A stretch of DNA of 50,940 bases, taken from contig JACRIW010000113.1 of assembly GCA_016215625.1 (NCBI GenBank), forward strand, positions 1 to 50,940, given 5' to 3'. Every line of letters begins with the position of its first letter. Position 1 is the stretch's first letter. A program made the position numbers and the translations under genes. Of this stretch, positions 19,253-27,800 are shown piece by piece. Origin of the DNA: Candidatus Eiseniibacteriota bacterium (GTDB lineage Bacteria > Eisenbacteria > RBG-16-71-46). The notes beneath the pieces were generated by a model. The model did no database searches. It worked only from the letters and a program-made list of their open reading frames with translations, and was not told the DNA's origin.

Positions 19253-20704
19253 ATGAATCAGCCGCGTTTCCGAGCCGCCATCGCCCTCCTGGCGCTCGCC
19301 TTCCTGCCCCTGCTGGCCTTCGCGGCCCCGGGTTCCACGGCCGCTCCGCGGCCCACTCCCCGCCCCGGCGCCCCAAGGCCCACGGCGACCGCGCCGCTGC
19401 CCTCGGGCATGAAGCTCCCCATGCGCGCCCCGGTCATGCCCGATACGGTGCTGGCCAAGGTCTACGGCGCCCGTGACGTCACGTGGAGCGCCCTGCTCAA
19501 GGGTTGCCGCAAGCTGGGGGTGGACCCCAACGCTCTTACACCGCTCGAGCGCCGTCAGGTCCTCGATGTGCTGATCGACCAGGCCATTCTCGCCGACCGG
19601 GCCCTGCGCGAGCCTCGCCACTGGACCGCCAAGGACAGCGCCGACTACCACCAGCTGCGCGACAAGCTGCTCCTGAACACGGCCCTCAACGAGGCCCTCT
19701 TCGCGGTCGCGGCCGGCTTCATGGACCGCGGCGACTCCGTGCCCGACATGCGCACGCTCGGCATCATGGCGCGCGACACGGCCATGGCGAAGCTGCACCC
19801 GAAGTACGACGACTGGTCGCTCCGCCACCTCGCGGCGGCGTTCGCGGCGCTGCCCAAGCAGTCGCCGGACATGAACGCGATGCAGAAGATCGAGGCCATG
19901 GGCAAGCTGCCCGTGGTGGCCCCGGCCGACACGGGCCGCGTGCTCGTGCAGTGCGACTCCGACACGCTGACGGTCGCGGACGTCGTGCGCGAGTACGCCC
20001 GGCTCAATCCCATGTACCGGCCGCGCATCGAGGACGAGGGCGGGGTCGTCGACCTCGTCGGCAACATCCTCTACAACGCCCAGCTGCGCGCCACGGCCGA
20101 GGCCCGCGGGTACGACCGCATGAAGATGAACTCGGCCCAGCTCGCCGAAAAGGCGGAGTTCCTCGACGTCCAGCGCTGGGTCACCAAGAACGTGTACGCC
20201 AAGATCGCCATGGACACCGTCACGCTGCGGCGCCACTACGACAAGCACCCGGCGTGGTTCCGGTCCAAGGCGAACGCCGAAATCGTCCGGATGGTGTTCG
20301 ACACGCAGGCCGACGCCGCGAGCTGGGGCGAACAGCTGCGCGACCCCGTGCGCGCCGAGACGCTCGCCACGCAGTCGGCGCGCGCGCGCGTGCCGTACCT
20401 CGCCACGCTGCACGAGGAAGCCGACTCGGCGCTCTTCAAGCGCGTCCGCAAGGGCGGCGTGGGCGCCGTGCTCGGGCCCGACTCCACCGCACAGGGCTGG
20501 CGCGTCATGCGCGTGATGAAGCTGAACCTCGACCGGCGGCTGTCGTTCGAAGAGGGCTACGACCAGGTGAAGCAGGACTGGTACGAGCGCGAGGGCGAAC
20601 GCATCATGCGCGGCGTGCTCGACGAGATGCGCAAGCACACGATCATCTTCCTCAACGAGAAGTCCCCCTACCTCGCGGACAAGCCGCACCGGAGCGCCCG
20701 ATGA
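19253..20704 (+). CDS. Periplasmic SurA/PpiC-like foldase
   Basis: A 483-aa exported protein. Signal peptide at residues 1-24 (FRAAIALLALAFLPLLAFAA), then a Pro-rich linker. A SurA-N-like helical segment follows (LTPLERRQVLDVLIDQAILA), then a degenerate parvulin-like domain at about 330-460 (LRRHYDKHPAWFR, NAEIVRMVFDTQADAASW, SFEEGYDQVKQDWYERE). The ATG is preceded by GAGGAG 11 nt upstream. It overlaps the hydrolase start by 4 bp. The parvulin part lacks the usual conserved His-rich core, so it is probably a chaperone rather than an active isomerase. A function in outer-membrane or secreted protein folding is inferred. Confidence 0.72.
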   Translation: MNQPRFRAAIALLALAFLPLLAFAAPGSTAAPRPTPRPGAPRPTATAPLPSGMKLPMRAPVMPDTVLAKVYGARDVTWSALLKGCRKLGVDPNALTPLERRQVLDVLIDQAILADRALREPRHWTAKDSADYHQLRDKLLLNTALNEALFAVAAGFMDRGDSVPDMRTLGIMARDTAMAKLHPKYDDWSLRHLAAAFAALPKQSPDMNAMQKIEAMGKLPVVAPADTGRVLVQCDSDTLTVADVVREYARLNPMYRPRIEDEGGVVDLVGNILYNAQLRATAEARGYDRMKMNSAQLAEKAEFLDVQRWVTKNVYAKIAMDTVTLRRHYDKHPAWFRSKANAEIVRMVFDTQADAASWGEQLRDPVRAETLATQSARARVPYLATLHEEADSALFKRVRKGGVGAVLGPDSTAQGWRVMRVMKLNLDRRLSFEEGYDQVKQDWYEREGERIMRGVLDEMRKHTIIFLNEKSPYLADKPHRSAR

Positions 20705-21876
20705 AGCCGACGACCTCGCGAACGACCGTCCTGGCGATCGTGGCGGCGTGCCTCGCCGCGGCCACCGTGTTCACCCCGCGCGCCTCGGCCGGCGACGCGC
20801 CGCCGCCGTACATGAACGGCGTGGACACCGTGCGCGCGGACGGCGAACTGGTCTGGAACGTGGACTACCAGATCGTGAACACGCTCGACACGGGCTTCTT
20901 CCCCGACAGCTTCCGGGTGGACTTCGAAAACGCCGACGACGTCCGGATGCGCGGAGAACGCCGCTGGCGCGAGAACATCGACGCGCTCGCCAAGGGCATC
21001 CTGCCGGTGTCGGGACACGACAGCCTGCAGGCGTCCTACTTCTGCCCCGCGCGCTTCGAGCACGGCCGGCTCACGCTCGTGCTCTACGGTCACACCACCA
21101 CCGGAACGGTGCCCCCGCTCTCGCACACCGTCGAACTGCGGCCCGGACCGTTCGAGACGAGCTACCCGTCCGCGCTGCTCGAGAGCGCGAAGGGCAAGGT
21201 CGAGTTCACGCTCCTGCCTCCCGGCAATCCCGAGGGCCGCGCGCCCGCGATCCTGATCGTGCACGACGAGCTGGGGCACGGCCGCACGGCGCTGCCCGTC
21301 GCGCGCATGCTGTCGCGTCGGGGCTATGCGGTCGCGCTCGTGAGCATGCCCGGCTTCGGGCGCTCGAGCGGCGAGGCCGACTGGTGCGGCCCCGCGACGG
21401 CGGCCGCGCTCGAAGCGGCCTGGGCGAAACTGCGCGCCACGCCGGGCGTGGACCCGGCCCGCCTCGCGGTCTGGGGCTCCGGCCGCGGCGCGACCGCGGC
21501 GGCGCTGCTCGCGGCACGGCATCCCGAGGTGGCGGCGCTGGTCGCGCAGTCGGGCACCTACGATCTCGCGGCGGCGGTCACGGCGGCCGACGCGCCCACG
21601 CGCGCATCGATCGCGGCCGAAGCCGGCAAGGACGCGGCGGCGCTGCGCGCGCGTACGGTGCTGCGCCAGCCGATCCCGAAGTGTGCCGTGCTGCTCGTGC
21701 ACGGCGAGCTCGACACGACCGCGCCCGCGGCCGCGGCGCACGCGTACGAAGCGGCGCTTCGCAAGGCCGGCGCGAAGGTCGAAACGCGCTGGTTCGCCGA
21801 CCGCGGGCACGACGCGCCGCAGGCGGCGGTGCGCTCGGCCGCGATGGCGTTCCTTCGCAAGCTGTTCGGCAACTGA
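20701..21876 (+). CDS. Exported alpha/beta hydrolase with atypical nucleophile elbow
   Basis: A 391-aa protein with a signal peptide (VLAIVAACLAAATVF), a beta-rich N-terminal domain of about 150 residues, and an alpha/beta-hydrolase domain of the dienelactone-hydrolase/S9 type. Candidate catalytic residues are Ser260 in VWGSGRGA, Asp338 in HGELDTTAP and His370 in DRGHDAP. The elbow reads W-G-S-G-R-G, so the usual Gly two residues before the Ser is Trp; this may alter or abolish activity. It is coupled by a 4-bp overlap to the upstream foldase and followed 43 bp later by a second foldase. Substrate unknown; esterase or peptidase are both possible. Confidence 0.75.
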   Translation: MKPTTSRTTVLAIVAACLAAATVFTPRASAGDAPPPYMNGVDTVRADGELVWNVDYQIVNTLDTGFFPDSFRVDFENADDVRMRGERRWRENIDALAKGILPVSGHDSLQASYFCPARFEHGRLTLVLYGHTTTGTVPPLSHTVELRPGPFETSYPSALLESAKGKVEFTLLPPGNPEGRAPAILIVHDELGHGRTALPVARMLSRRGYAVALVSMPGFGRSSGEADWCGPATAAALEAAWAKLRATPGVDPARLAVWGSGRGATAAALLAARHPEVAALVAQSGTYDLAAAVTAADAPTRASIAAEAGKDAAALRARTVLRQPIPKCAVLLVHGELDTTAPAAAAHAYEAALRKAGAKVETRWFADRGHDAPQAAVRSAAMAFLRKLFGN

Positions 21877-21919
21877 CCCCACGTCACCTGTCCCCGAAGC
21901 TCATTCACCTGGAGAACGC

Positions 21920-23752
21920 ATGAAGCTGACGCGCCTGATCACGCTGGGTCTACTCGTCGTCGCGGTCACCGCGGCGGCCCAGACGCGGCCGCCCGCGTAC
22001 AAGCCCAAGACGCCGCCCCCGGCGCGCGCCACCGCGCCCGCGACCCCTCCTGCTCCCGCGGCGCCCGGCAAGAAGCTCGAGTACGTGAACGGCATCGCCG
22101 ACACCGGGCAGTTCCTCGCGGACACGACGGTGCTCGCCACGATCGGTCCGCGCACCGTGACCGTGCGTTCGTACGTGAACGCGTACTTCGCGCAGTACCC
22201 CGAGTACCGCCCGCGCCCCGACAGCCTCGGCCGCATCGACTTCCTGAACAGCATGATCCAGAAGGACGTGCTGGGCATGACGGCGCTGTCGATCCCGCGC
22301 GAGTTCGGGTTCGAGGATCGCCTCGCGATGCGCACGCACACGCAGCGCACGCTCTCGAACGCGGTGTACCAGCACTACGTGCTCGATTCGGTGAAGGTGA
22401 CCGAGGACGAGATCCGCGCGTTCTACGAGACGCAGAAGTACGACCAGCACTTCCGCCACATCCTGTTCGCCGACCGCGCCACCGCGCAGCGCGTGCGTGA
22501 CGAGATCGCGTCCGGGAAGCTCAAGTGGGACGTCGCCTTCACGCGCCACCACAAGGGCTCGGGCAAGTCCGACCTGGGCTGGGTCGAGCAGACCTCGATG
22601 CCGCCGGAGATCGCCGTGCGCGTGTATCCGCTGAAGCCGGGCGAGATCTCGCAGCCGGTGGCCGATCGCTCGTGGTGGCACGTGTTCCAGTCGGTCGAGC
22701 ACCGGCCGCGCACGAACGTGCCCCCGATCGAGTCCATGCGCACGCTGATCCGCATGACGATCGGCGGCCTGCGCACGTCGGAGCGCGCCGAGGCGATCCA
22801 GGTCGTGCTGCGCGCGCGCATCGGCATGCGCTACGACACGACCGCCGTGCAGTGGGTGAGCACGCGGTTCGGCGGCAGCAACATGGGCATGGAGACCGGC
22901 CCGGGCGGTTCGCCCTCGCTGTCGATCGCGGACACCGTTCCGGCGTTTTCGGCCGAGGACACCTCGCGCACGCTGGCCGTCTGGAACAACGGCGGCCGGC
23001 TCTCGCTCGCCGGGCTGCTCAAGGCCTACACGGACCTCTCGCCCGTGTCGCGCCCGATCATGAACACGCCCGAGGCGGTGCAGGGTCAGATCGACGCCAT
23101 CGTGCTCGAGCCCTACATGGCCGAGTACGGCCGCGAACTGGGCCTCGAAAAAGACCCCGAGGTCGTCGCGCAGATCGAGCGCAAGCGCGAAGAGCTGCTC
23201 GTGAAGCACATGTTCTCGGACTCGGTCGAATCGAAGGTCTGGATCTCGAAGGCCGACCGCCAGAAGTACTACAAGGAGCACCCGTCGGACTTCACGACGT
23301 ACGCCAACGTGCGGTTCGCGGTGTTCGCCGAGAACTCGCGCGAGGCGGCGGACGCGCTCGCGAAGCGCCTGCGCGCCGGCGAGAAGGCCGAAGCCATCCT
23401 CGCGGCGGATTCGATCGCGGGCATCCACCGCGGCTCGATCCAGGTGCGGCTCGAGAACGAGCACGGCCCGTATCACAAGCTGCTGTTCGAGGAGATGCGC
23501 CCGGGCCAGGTGACGGTCGAGGGCCCGGACCGCGACGGTCACTTCGCGGTCATGCAGTCGATCGCGTTCGATTCCGGCCACCTGCTGCCCTACGAAGAGG
23601 TCGAGGGGCTGATCGACGAGTCCATGCAGAACGTGCGCGGCGAGCAGATGCTCAAGGCGATGCTCGCGCGCTTCATGGCGCGCTACCCGATCACCGCGCG
23701 CTACGAGCTGCTGCAGCGCGTGAAGCTCGTGGACCCGACGCTCGACGAGTAG
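21920..23752 (+). CDS. SurA-like peptidyl-prolyl isomerase with PpiC domain
   Basis: A 610-aa exported protein (signal peptide MKLTRLITLGLLVVAVTAAA, then a Pro/Ala/Lys linker). Residues about 75-150 are a SurA-N-like helical region, and about 165-270 a recognisable parvulin domain: YDQHFRHILFADRATAQRV, KSDLGWVEQTSMPPEIA, LKPGEISQPV. A second, weaker parvulin-like module lies at about 440-560 (YYKEHPSDFTTYANVRFAVF, RPGQVTVEGP). GGAG lies 6 nt before the ATG. It ends 29 bp before a strong terminator and closes a three-gene envelope-folding operon. Confidence 0.85.
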   Translation: MKLTRLITLGLLVVAVTAAAQTRPPAYKPKTPPPARATAPATPPAPAAPGKKLEYVNGIADTGQFLADTTVLATIGPRTVTVRSYVNAYFAQYPEYRPRPDSLGRIDFLNSMIQKDVLGMTALSIPREFGFEDRLAMRTHTQRTLSNAVYQHYVLDSVKVTEDEIRAFYETQKYDQHFRHILFADRATAQRVRDEIASGKLKWDVAFTRHHKGSGKSDLGWVEQTSMPPEIAVRVYPLKPGEISQPVADRSWWHVFQSVEHRPRTNVPPIESMRTLIRMTIGGLRTSERAEAIQVVLRARIGMRYDTTAVQWVSTRFGGSNMGMETGPGGSPSLSIADTVPAFSAEDTSRTLAVWNNGGRLSLAGLLKAYTDLSPVSRPIMNTPEAVQGQIDAIVLEPYMAEYGRELGLEKDPEVVAQIERKREELLVKHMFSDSVESKVWISKADRQKYYKEHPSDFTTYANVRFAVFAENSREAADALAKRLRAGEKAEAILAADSIAGIHRGSIQVRLENEHGPYHKLLFEEMRPGQVTVEGPDRDGHFAVMQSIAFDSGHLLPYEEVEGLIDESMQNVRGEQMLKAMLARFMARYPITARYELLQRVKLVDPTLDE

Positions 23753-23781
23753 CCTCGGATCGCTCGGATCCGGAAAAGCAG

Positions 23782-23812
23782 CGGGGGCCTTCCCGAAGCG
23801 GGAAGGCCCCCG
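23782..23812. terminator. Strong rho-independent terminator
   Basis: A perfect 14-bp stem (23782-23795 with 23799-23812) with an AAG loop, followed by TTCTCTTG on the plus strand. It serves the foldase operon and could also stop minus-strand transcription from the divergent family member ending at 23848. Confidence 0.9.
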
Positions 23813-23847
23813 TTCTCTTGCGTGGCGTCGCGCCGCGGCACGGTGCC

Positions 23848-24690
23848 TCAGCGCGCCTTGCGGCGAGCCTGCGGCGGCTTCCAGCTCTCGGGCTTGCGCA
23901 CGGCGTTCCAGCGGCCGCAGCCTTCGCCGGGCGCCGCGTTCCACGTCACGAAACGCTCGCCCTGCCGCACGATCGGTTCGTCCTTGAGCGCGAACGCGAG
24001 CGAGGCTTCCTTCCACTCGATGCAGATGGGCTGGCGGGCGCCGGCGAGCGCGGCGCGCTTGTGGCGGATGAGCACGCGGCCGAGCGCGTACACGCCCGAG
24101 GAGTCCACGGCGCCGGGCTGCGTGTAGGGCACCGCGAAGACGAGCCGGAGCTTGCCGCCCTCGCTCGTGTGCTCCCACGCCGGGCGCCCCATGCCGGGCC
24201 CGGTCCACGGCTGCGGGCCGGGAAAGCGCGGCTCGGGCCCGAACTGCACGGCGAGCCCGCCCGCGTTCGCGCCCGTCTTCTCGAAGTGCCAGAACGGTCC
24301 GAGTGTGTCGCCGGGCGCGCAGTGGAACTCGAGCGTGGCGGTGAAGCCGTTGAACGTCGGGCTCGTGCGGCCGGGCCGGAAGCACAGGTAGAGCGTGTCC
24401 TCGGCGGTCGTGTCGGCGAGGCTCGGGCGCAGCTCCTGCGTCGCGCGCTTCGCGCCCCACGGCGCGCGCCAGCTGAGCAGCAGCCGCGCGGCGTCGGCGC
24501 GTGCGCCCCCGCGGGCGCGCACGGCGCTGTCGGCCTCGGTCATCACCTCGACCATCGGGCGCACGGCACGGTGCGTGGTGTCGGGACGCGTTCCGTCGGC
24601 GTGCGAGGTGCCCGCCGCGGCGGCGGCGAGGAGCACGGCCGCCGCCCCCACGGTCAGGAAAGCTCGCATCGGATTCGGTCGAACGGGCAT
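23848..24690 (-). CDS. Divergent, tail-less member of the TWG-YR secreted family
   Basis: A 280-aa exported protein (signal peptide AFLTVGAAAVLLAAAAAGTSHA), start ATG 24690 just 10 bp after the copy 1 stop. It looks unrelated at first, but the family's landmarks are present in order: GDTLGPFWHFEKTGA aligns with TLPAWWQFKNTGS, and PICIEWKEASLAF...ERFVTWNAAPGEGC aligns with PVCLVLNEIKLTQ...RNYVTWQGG...GC. It lacks most of the family cysteines and the C-terminal TWG..K..YR motif, ending instead in a basic RKPESWKPPQARRKAR tail. The homology claim is my alignment by eye and should be tested by profile search. Function unknown. Confidence 0.65.
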   Translation of the reverse strand: MPVRPNPMRAFLTVGAAAVLLAAAAAGTSHADGTRPDTTHRAVRPMVEVMTEADSAVRARGGARADAARLLLSWRAPWGAKRATQELRPSLADTTAEDTLYLCFRPGRTSPTFNGFTATLEFHCAPGDTLGPFWHFEKTGANAGGLAVQFGPEPRFPGPQPWTGPGMGRPAWEHTSEGGKLRLVFAVPYTQPGAVDSSGVYALGRVLIRHKRAALAGARQPICIEWKEASLAFALKDEPIVRQGERFVTWNAAPGEGCGRWNAVRKPESWKPPQARRKAR

Positions 24691-24700
24691 GGACGGTCCT

Positions 24701-25459
24701 TCAGCGGTAGAGACTCTTGATCGCACCCCACGTGGTATTACGCGCGGGGACCAGCGAACAGTTCGAAAAATTTCCCTGCCAGGCGGCCGTGTTCGACGCC
24801 CCGGAGGGCAGGACGGTCACCTCGGCGGGCACGGCCGCCGGGTGGCGGATCAGCTGCGCCGAGTTGAACACCAGGCAGACGGCGGTCGCGCACCCGGCGC
24901 AGGCCGAAGCCCCGCTGGAACGCGCGTGGGTCATGCGGATGTCGGCGCCATAGTAGGGGGCGCCCGCCCCGATCGTCGTCTGCTGCGAGGCGAGCACGCT
25001 GGTCGTGACGATCATGCGGGCCATGTTCGCGCCACCGCGCGGCTGGGTCACGAACCACGTCTGCACCACGGCCACGCCCGTGCCCGAGAACGGGTCCGAG
25101 CAGGCGCCGAGCGCGCTGAAATCGGCGCTCGCCGAGAGCGCGCCCGAGTTGCATCCGCCCGAGCCGAACTGCCACCAGTCCGGCAGCGTCGCGCTCGAGG
25201 ACACGAGGTCCACGACCATCTCGATCGCCACGACGCTGTCGACGGGGGCGGACAGCTGCAGGGAAGTGACGAGGTGCTCGACCGCCAGCGGGTTGCCGCA
25301 CCCGGACGTGCGCTGCGCGAGGCCGCCGCCTTCGGGGCACTCGTTCCAGCGGAGCGAGAGGTCGTCCGCGAACGCCGGGCCGGCGACCAGAGCGAGCGCG
25401 CATGCGAGAGCGGCGCAGGCGCGACGCGCGCAGGACCACGGACTCGAGCCGAGGAGCAT
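24701..25459 (-). CDS. TWG-YR family secreted protein, copy 1 (most divergent tailed copy)
   Basis: A 252-aa exported protein of unknown function. ATG 25459 is preferred to the upstream ATG at 25495, which lies inside the copy 2 terminator. Signal peptide ACAALACALALVAGPAFA. It retains RWNEC, TLPDWWQF, ALSASADF, SACAGC, AVCLVFNS, the WQG box and the C-terminal NTTWGAIKSLYR, but the QPAGVGD box, the CRQT box and the CxDYW box are altered or missing. It is coupled by a 10-bp gap to the tail-less homologue downstream. Its divergence suggests an old member of the array. Confidence 0.85.
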   Translation of the reverse strand: MLLGSSPWSCARRACAALACALALVAGPAFADDLSLRWNECPEGGGLAQRTSGCGNPLAVEHLVTSLQLSAPVDSVVAIEMVVDLVSSSATLPDWWQFGSGGCNSGALSASADFSALGACSDPFSGTGVAVVQTWFVTQPRGGANMARMIVTTSVLASQQTTIGAGAPYYGADIRMTHARSSGASACAGCATAVCLVFNSAQLIRHPAAVPAEVTVLPSGASNTAAWQGNFSNCSLVPARNTTWGAIKSLYR

Positions 25460-25485
25460 GTGGAGCCTTTCTCCCGGGAAAAGAA

Positions 25486-25516
25486 ACCGGGGCATCCGCG
25501 ATGCGGAAGCCCCGGT
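25486..25516 (-). terminator. Terminator of copy 2
   Basis: Stem ACCGGGGC/GCCCCGGT (25486-25493 with 25509-25516) with an inner TCCGC/GCGGA stem, followed on the minus strand by TTCTTTTCCC. It lies 27 bp after the copy 2 stop. Confidence 0.75.
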
Positions 25517-25542
25517 CCCTGCAGATCAGACTGCGAGTGCGA

Positions 25543-26280
25543 CTAGCGGTAGAGCGACTTGACGGCGCCCCACGTGCGGTTCTTCACCGGCACCGGGATG
25601 CACGTACCGGCCACTTCGTTCTGCCACGTCGCCGTGCGGCCCGTCGCTTCGTTCGAGACGACGAAGTCGCCGACACCGGCCGGCTGCGTGATCTTGATCG
25701 AGTTGAACACGAGGCAGACCTTGTCGAGACAGCCCGAGCAGGCGCCCGTGCCGACCGTCTTCGCGTTCGAGATGTTGAACTTGACGCCGTAGTACTCGAG
25801 GTTCGAGTCCATGGTGGTCGCGTTGGCGACGGCCGTGGCGTAGATCGAGAGCAGGCGGGCGCGGTTCGCGTTGCCGCTGTACGACTGGATGTACGCGGTC
25901 ACGCCACCGGCGGCGAGACCCTGCCAGTAGTCGGTGCAGCCCGTGTTCGCCGTGAAGTCCGCGCTCGAGGAGAGCGCCGTCTGGCGGCACGTGCCCGTGT
26001 TCTTGAACGCCCACCAGCCGCCCGACAGCGTCGCCGTGTTCTCGACGAGCAGGTCGACGACGACCTCGACGCCCGTCGCGGCCGTGATGCCGGCCGGCGG
26101 GATGAACGAAGCGTAGAGCGAGTTCGTGCCCGTGTTGGACGTGCAGGCGAACGTCTTGTTCTGGACGCCGCCGCCAAGCGCGCAGTCGTTCCACATGAAG
26201 TTGATGCCCGCCGCGGATGCCATCGAGGCCACCAGCATCAGGGCTGCGGTCACGGTCGCCAGTCGAAGCAACTTGCTCAT
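25543..26280 (-). CDS. TWG-YR family secreted protein, copy 2
   Basis: A 245-aa exported protein with signal peptide LATVTAALMLVASMASA and GGGAGG-like Shine-Dalgarno upstream of ATG 26280. Family boxes: MWNDC, FACTSNT, SFIPPAG, WWAFKNTGTCRQTALS, GCTDYWQGLAAGG, GACSGC, KVCLVFNSIKITQPAGVGD, TWQ and the C-terminal KNRTWGAVKSLYR. It stands alone between a 365-bp upstream region and its own terminator, so it is a monocistronic unit. Third-position GC looks lower than in flanking genes, as in copies 3 and 9. This could reflect high expression or different origin. Function unknown. Confidence 0.88.
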   Translation of the reverse strand: MSKLLRLATVTAALMLVASMASAAGINFMWNDCALGGGVQNKTFACTSNTGTNSLYASFIPPAGITAATGVEVVVDLLVENTATLSGGWWAFKNTGTCRQTALSSSADFTANTGCTDYWQGLAAGGVTAYIQSYSGNANRARLLSIYATAVANATTMDSNLEYYGVKFNISNAKTVGTGACSGCLDKVCLVFNSIKITQPAGVGDFVVSNEATGRTATWQNEVAGTCIPVPVKNRTWGAVKSLYR

Positions 26281-26412
26281 CACGAAGAACCTCCCTTTCC
26301 TCAGGTCAGAGATCGGTGCAGAGACCACGACCGGCCAGTCAGGATGCTGCCGCACGGCCACCGCAGAGGGAGCGGGGGCCGCCTTCCATTCCGGGTCTCC
26401 AGAGTCGGGCAC

Positions 26413-26440
26413 AGGGTAGTCGCAGACGCGCATTGCGCAA
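26413..26440 (-). promoter_or_regulatory. Possible promoter of copy 2
   Basis: On the minus strand, TTGCGC (26435-26440) and TACCCT (26413-26418) are 16 bp apart, just downstream of an A/T-rich run. Weak match to sigma70 hexamers. Confidence 0.35.
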
Positions 26441-26582
26441 GGAAAAAATGGCGGGAAGTGGCGACACAAGCCTGGCCGCTGGGATTGTCGGCGCGTGGGT
26501 TGAATCCCTGCAGCGCAAATCCCCGCGAAACAGTTCTGTGACCGGAGAACGCACGGCAAAGCGGCGCATGTGCGCGCTCGGG

Positions 26583-26624
26583 AAAAAAGATCGAGGCGGC
26601 CTTCCGAAGAAGACCGCCTCGATC
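26583..26624 (-). terminator. Terminator of copy 3
   Basis: Eleven-bp stem GATCGAGGCGG / CCGCCTCGATC (26589-26599 with 26614-26624) followed on the minus strand by six T residues (26583-26588). The GGCGGTC...GGCCGCC core is shared with the terminators of copies 6 and 9. Confidence 0.88.
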
Positions 26625-26645
26625 GAGCTTCTGTTGCAGGTCGGT

Positions 26646-27383
26646 TTAGCGGTAGAGCGCCTTCACCGAGCCCCACGTGCGGTTCTGGGTCGGGACGACG
26701 GCCGGGCAGCCACCGCCGACGACGCCACCCTGCCACGTCGCGTAGTTGCGCTGCGCGGGGGCCTGGATGCGGTAGTCACCGACACCGGCAGGCTGCGTCA
26801 GCTTGATCTCGTTGAGCACGAGGCAGACGGGATCGGCGCAGCCAGCGCAGGCGCCGGCACCGACCGTCTTGGCGCCCGACATCGTGGCCTTGAACGCGTA
26901 GTACTCGAGATTCGCGTCGACCGGCTGGGCGTTCGCGATCGCCGTCGCGTAGATGATCAGCAGGCGAGCGCGGTTCGGCGAAGCAGCGTACGGCGTGATG
27001 TAGGCCGTGGCGCCACCAGCGGCGAGACCCGTCCAGTAATCGGCACACGTGAACGGACCGCTCGTGAAGTCAGCGGACGTCGAGAGCGCCGTCTGACGGC
27101 ACGAACCGGCGTTCTTGAACTGCCACCACGCCGGCAGCGAAGCCGACGAGGACACGAGGTCGATGACGATTTCTTCGCCCGTGATGGCCGAGCTGCCGGC
27201 CGGCGGGATGTACGAGCCGACGAGCACGGCGCCCGAGAGCGTGTTGCTGTTGCAGGCGAACGTCTTGTTCAGCGAGGAAGGACCGCCGCCGCAGTCGTTC
27301 CAGCCGAAGTTGATTCCCGCCGCCGAAGCCAGAGAAGCCGACAGAGCGAGAAGCGCAGCGCTGAGAAGTAGCGTCTTCTTCAT
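26646..27383 (-). CDS. TWG-YR family secreted protein, copy 3
   Basis: A 245-aa exported protein (signal peptide MKKTLLLSAALLALSASLASA), ATG 27383 with GGAGG 7-8 nt upstream. All family boxes are intact: GWNDC, FACNSNTLSG, SYIPPAG, LPAWWQFKNAGSCRQTALS, TCADYWTGLAAGG, EYYAFK, GACAGC, PVCLVLNEIKLTQPAGVGD, TWQGG and C-terminal QNRTWGSVKALYR. It is the closest relative of copy 9: 26785-26828 is identical to 32040-32083 (44 bp). It is a monocistronic unit with its own terminator. Eight cysteines in the mature part suggest an oxidised, disulfide-rich extracytoplasmic protein. Confidence 0.9.
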   Translation of the reverse strand: MKKTLLLSAALLALSASLASAAGINFGWNDCGGGPSSLNKTFACNSNTLSGAVLVGSYIPPAGSSAITGEEIVIDLVSSSASLPAWWQFKNAGSCRQTALSTSADFTSGPFTCADYWTGLAAGGATAYITPYAASPNRARLLIIYATAIANAQPVDANLEYYAFKATMSGAKTVGAGACAGCADPVCLVLNEIKLTQPAGVGDYRIQAPAQRNYATWQGGVVGGGCPAVVPTQNRTWGSVKALYR

Positions 27384-27800
27384 GGGATGCCTCCGGTACA
27401 CCTGGGGGTTGGTGGTGCTCAGCGGGAGCACCTGTGGGACGTCATGCTGGTGAAAACTGTAGCACGCGCGCAGCCGGGCTTAGCAAGGGAAAAGTAAGAG
27501 AAAACACGAGTTGCAGCATGCACGGGTCGTGCAAAGTGACGTCCGAATGAACGCGGCGTGGACGCCGGGAAAACTCCCGCCGAGGGGCTCGTCCCGGAAC
27601 CGCTCGGTCGTCGCGGACGCATGCGCGCGAGGGCGCCTGCCCCGCTGGGCCGCAACGAGTTCAGCCGTCTCGGCGTGGCCGGAAGGTCCACGCTCCACCC
27701 CCGCCGAGTGGGCGGCTCCGGCACGCCTCGGCCTCGGCCGGGTCCGGTGCCGCGCGTTTTCCCGGGCGTAACGCCCCCAACCGGTCGGGCCCGGCGAAGT
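27384..27800 (-). other. 417-bp gene-free region upstream of copy 3
   Basis: No credible gene. It contains the probable copy 3 promoter (27456-27486) and, next to copy 4, a weak GGGCG/CGCCC hairpin at 27764-27776 that may be all that remains of a copy 4 terminator. Short frames here have no start signal or recognisable protein. Confidence 0.55.
27456..27486 (-). promoter_or_regulatory. Possible promoter of copy 3
   Basis: Minus-strand TTGCTA (27481-27486) and TACAGT (27456-27461) separated by 19 bp, within a locally A/T-richer stretch. Start codon is 73 nt downstream. Confidence 0.4.

Larger units (their letters stand above)
26281..26645 (-). other. 365-bp gene-free region: copy 2 leader and copy 3 terminator
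   Basis: No credible gene. From right to left it holds the copy 3 terminator (26583-26624), a possible copy 2 promoter (26413-26440) and a roughly 130-nt untranslated leader. Several short AT-rich patches stand out from the GC-rich background. Confidence 0.6.
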
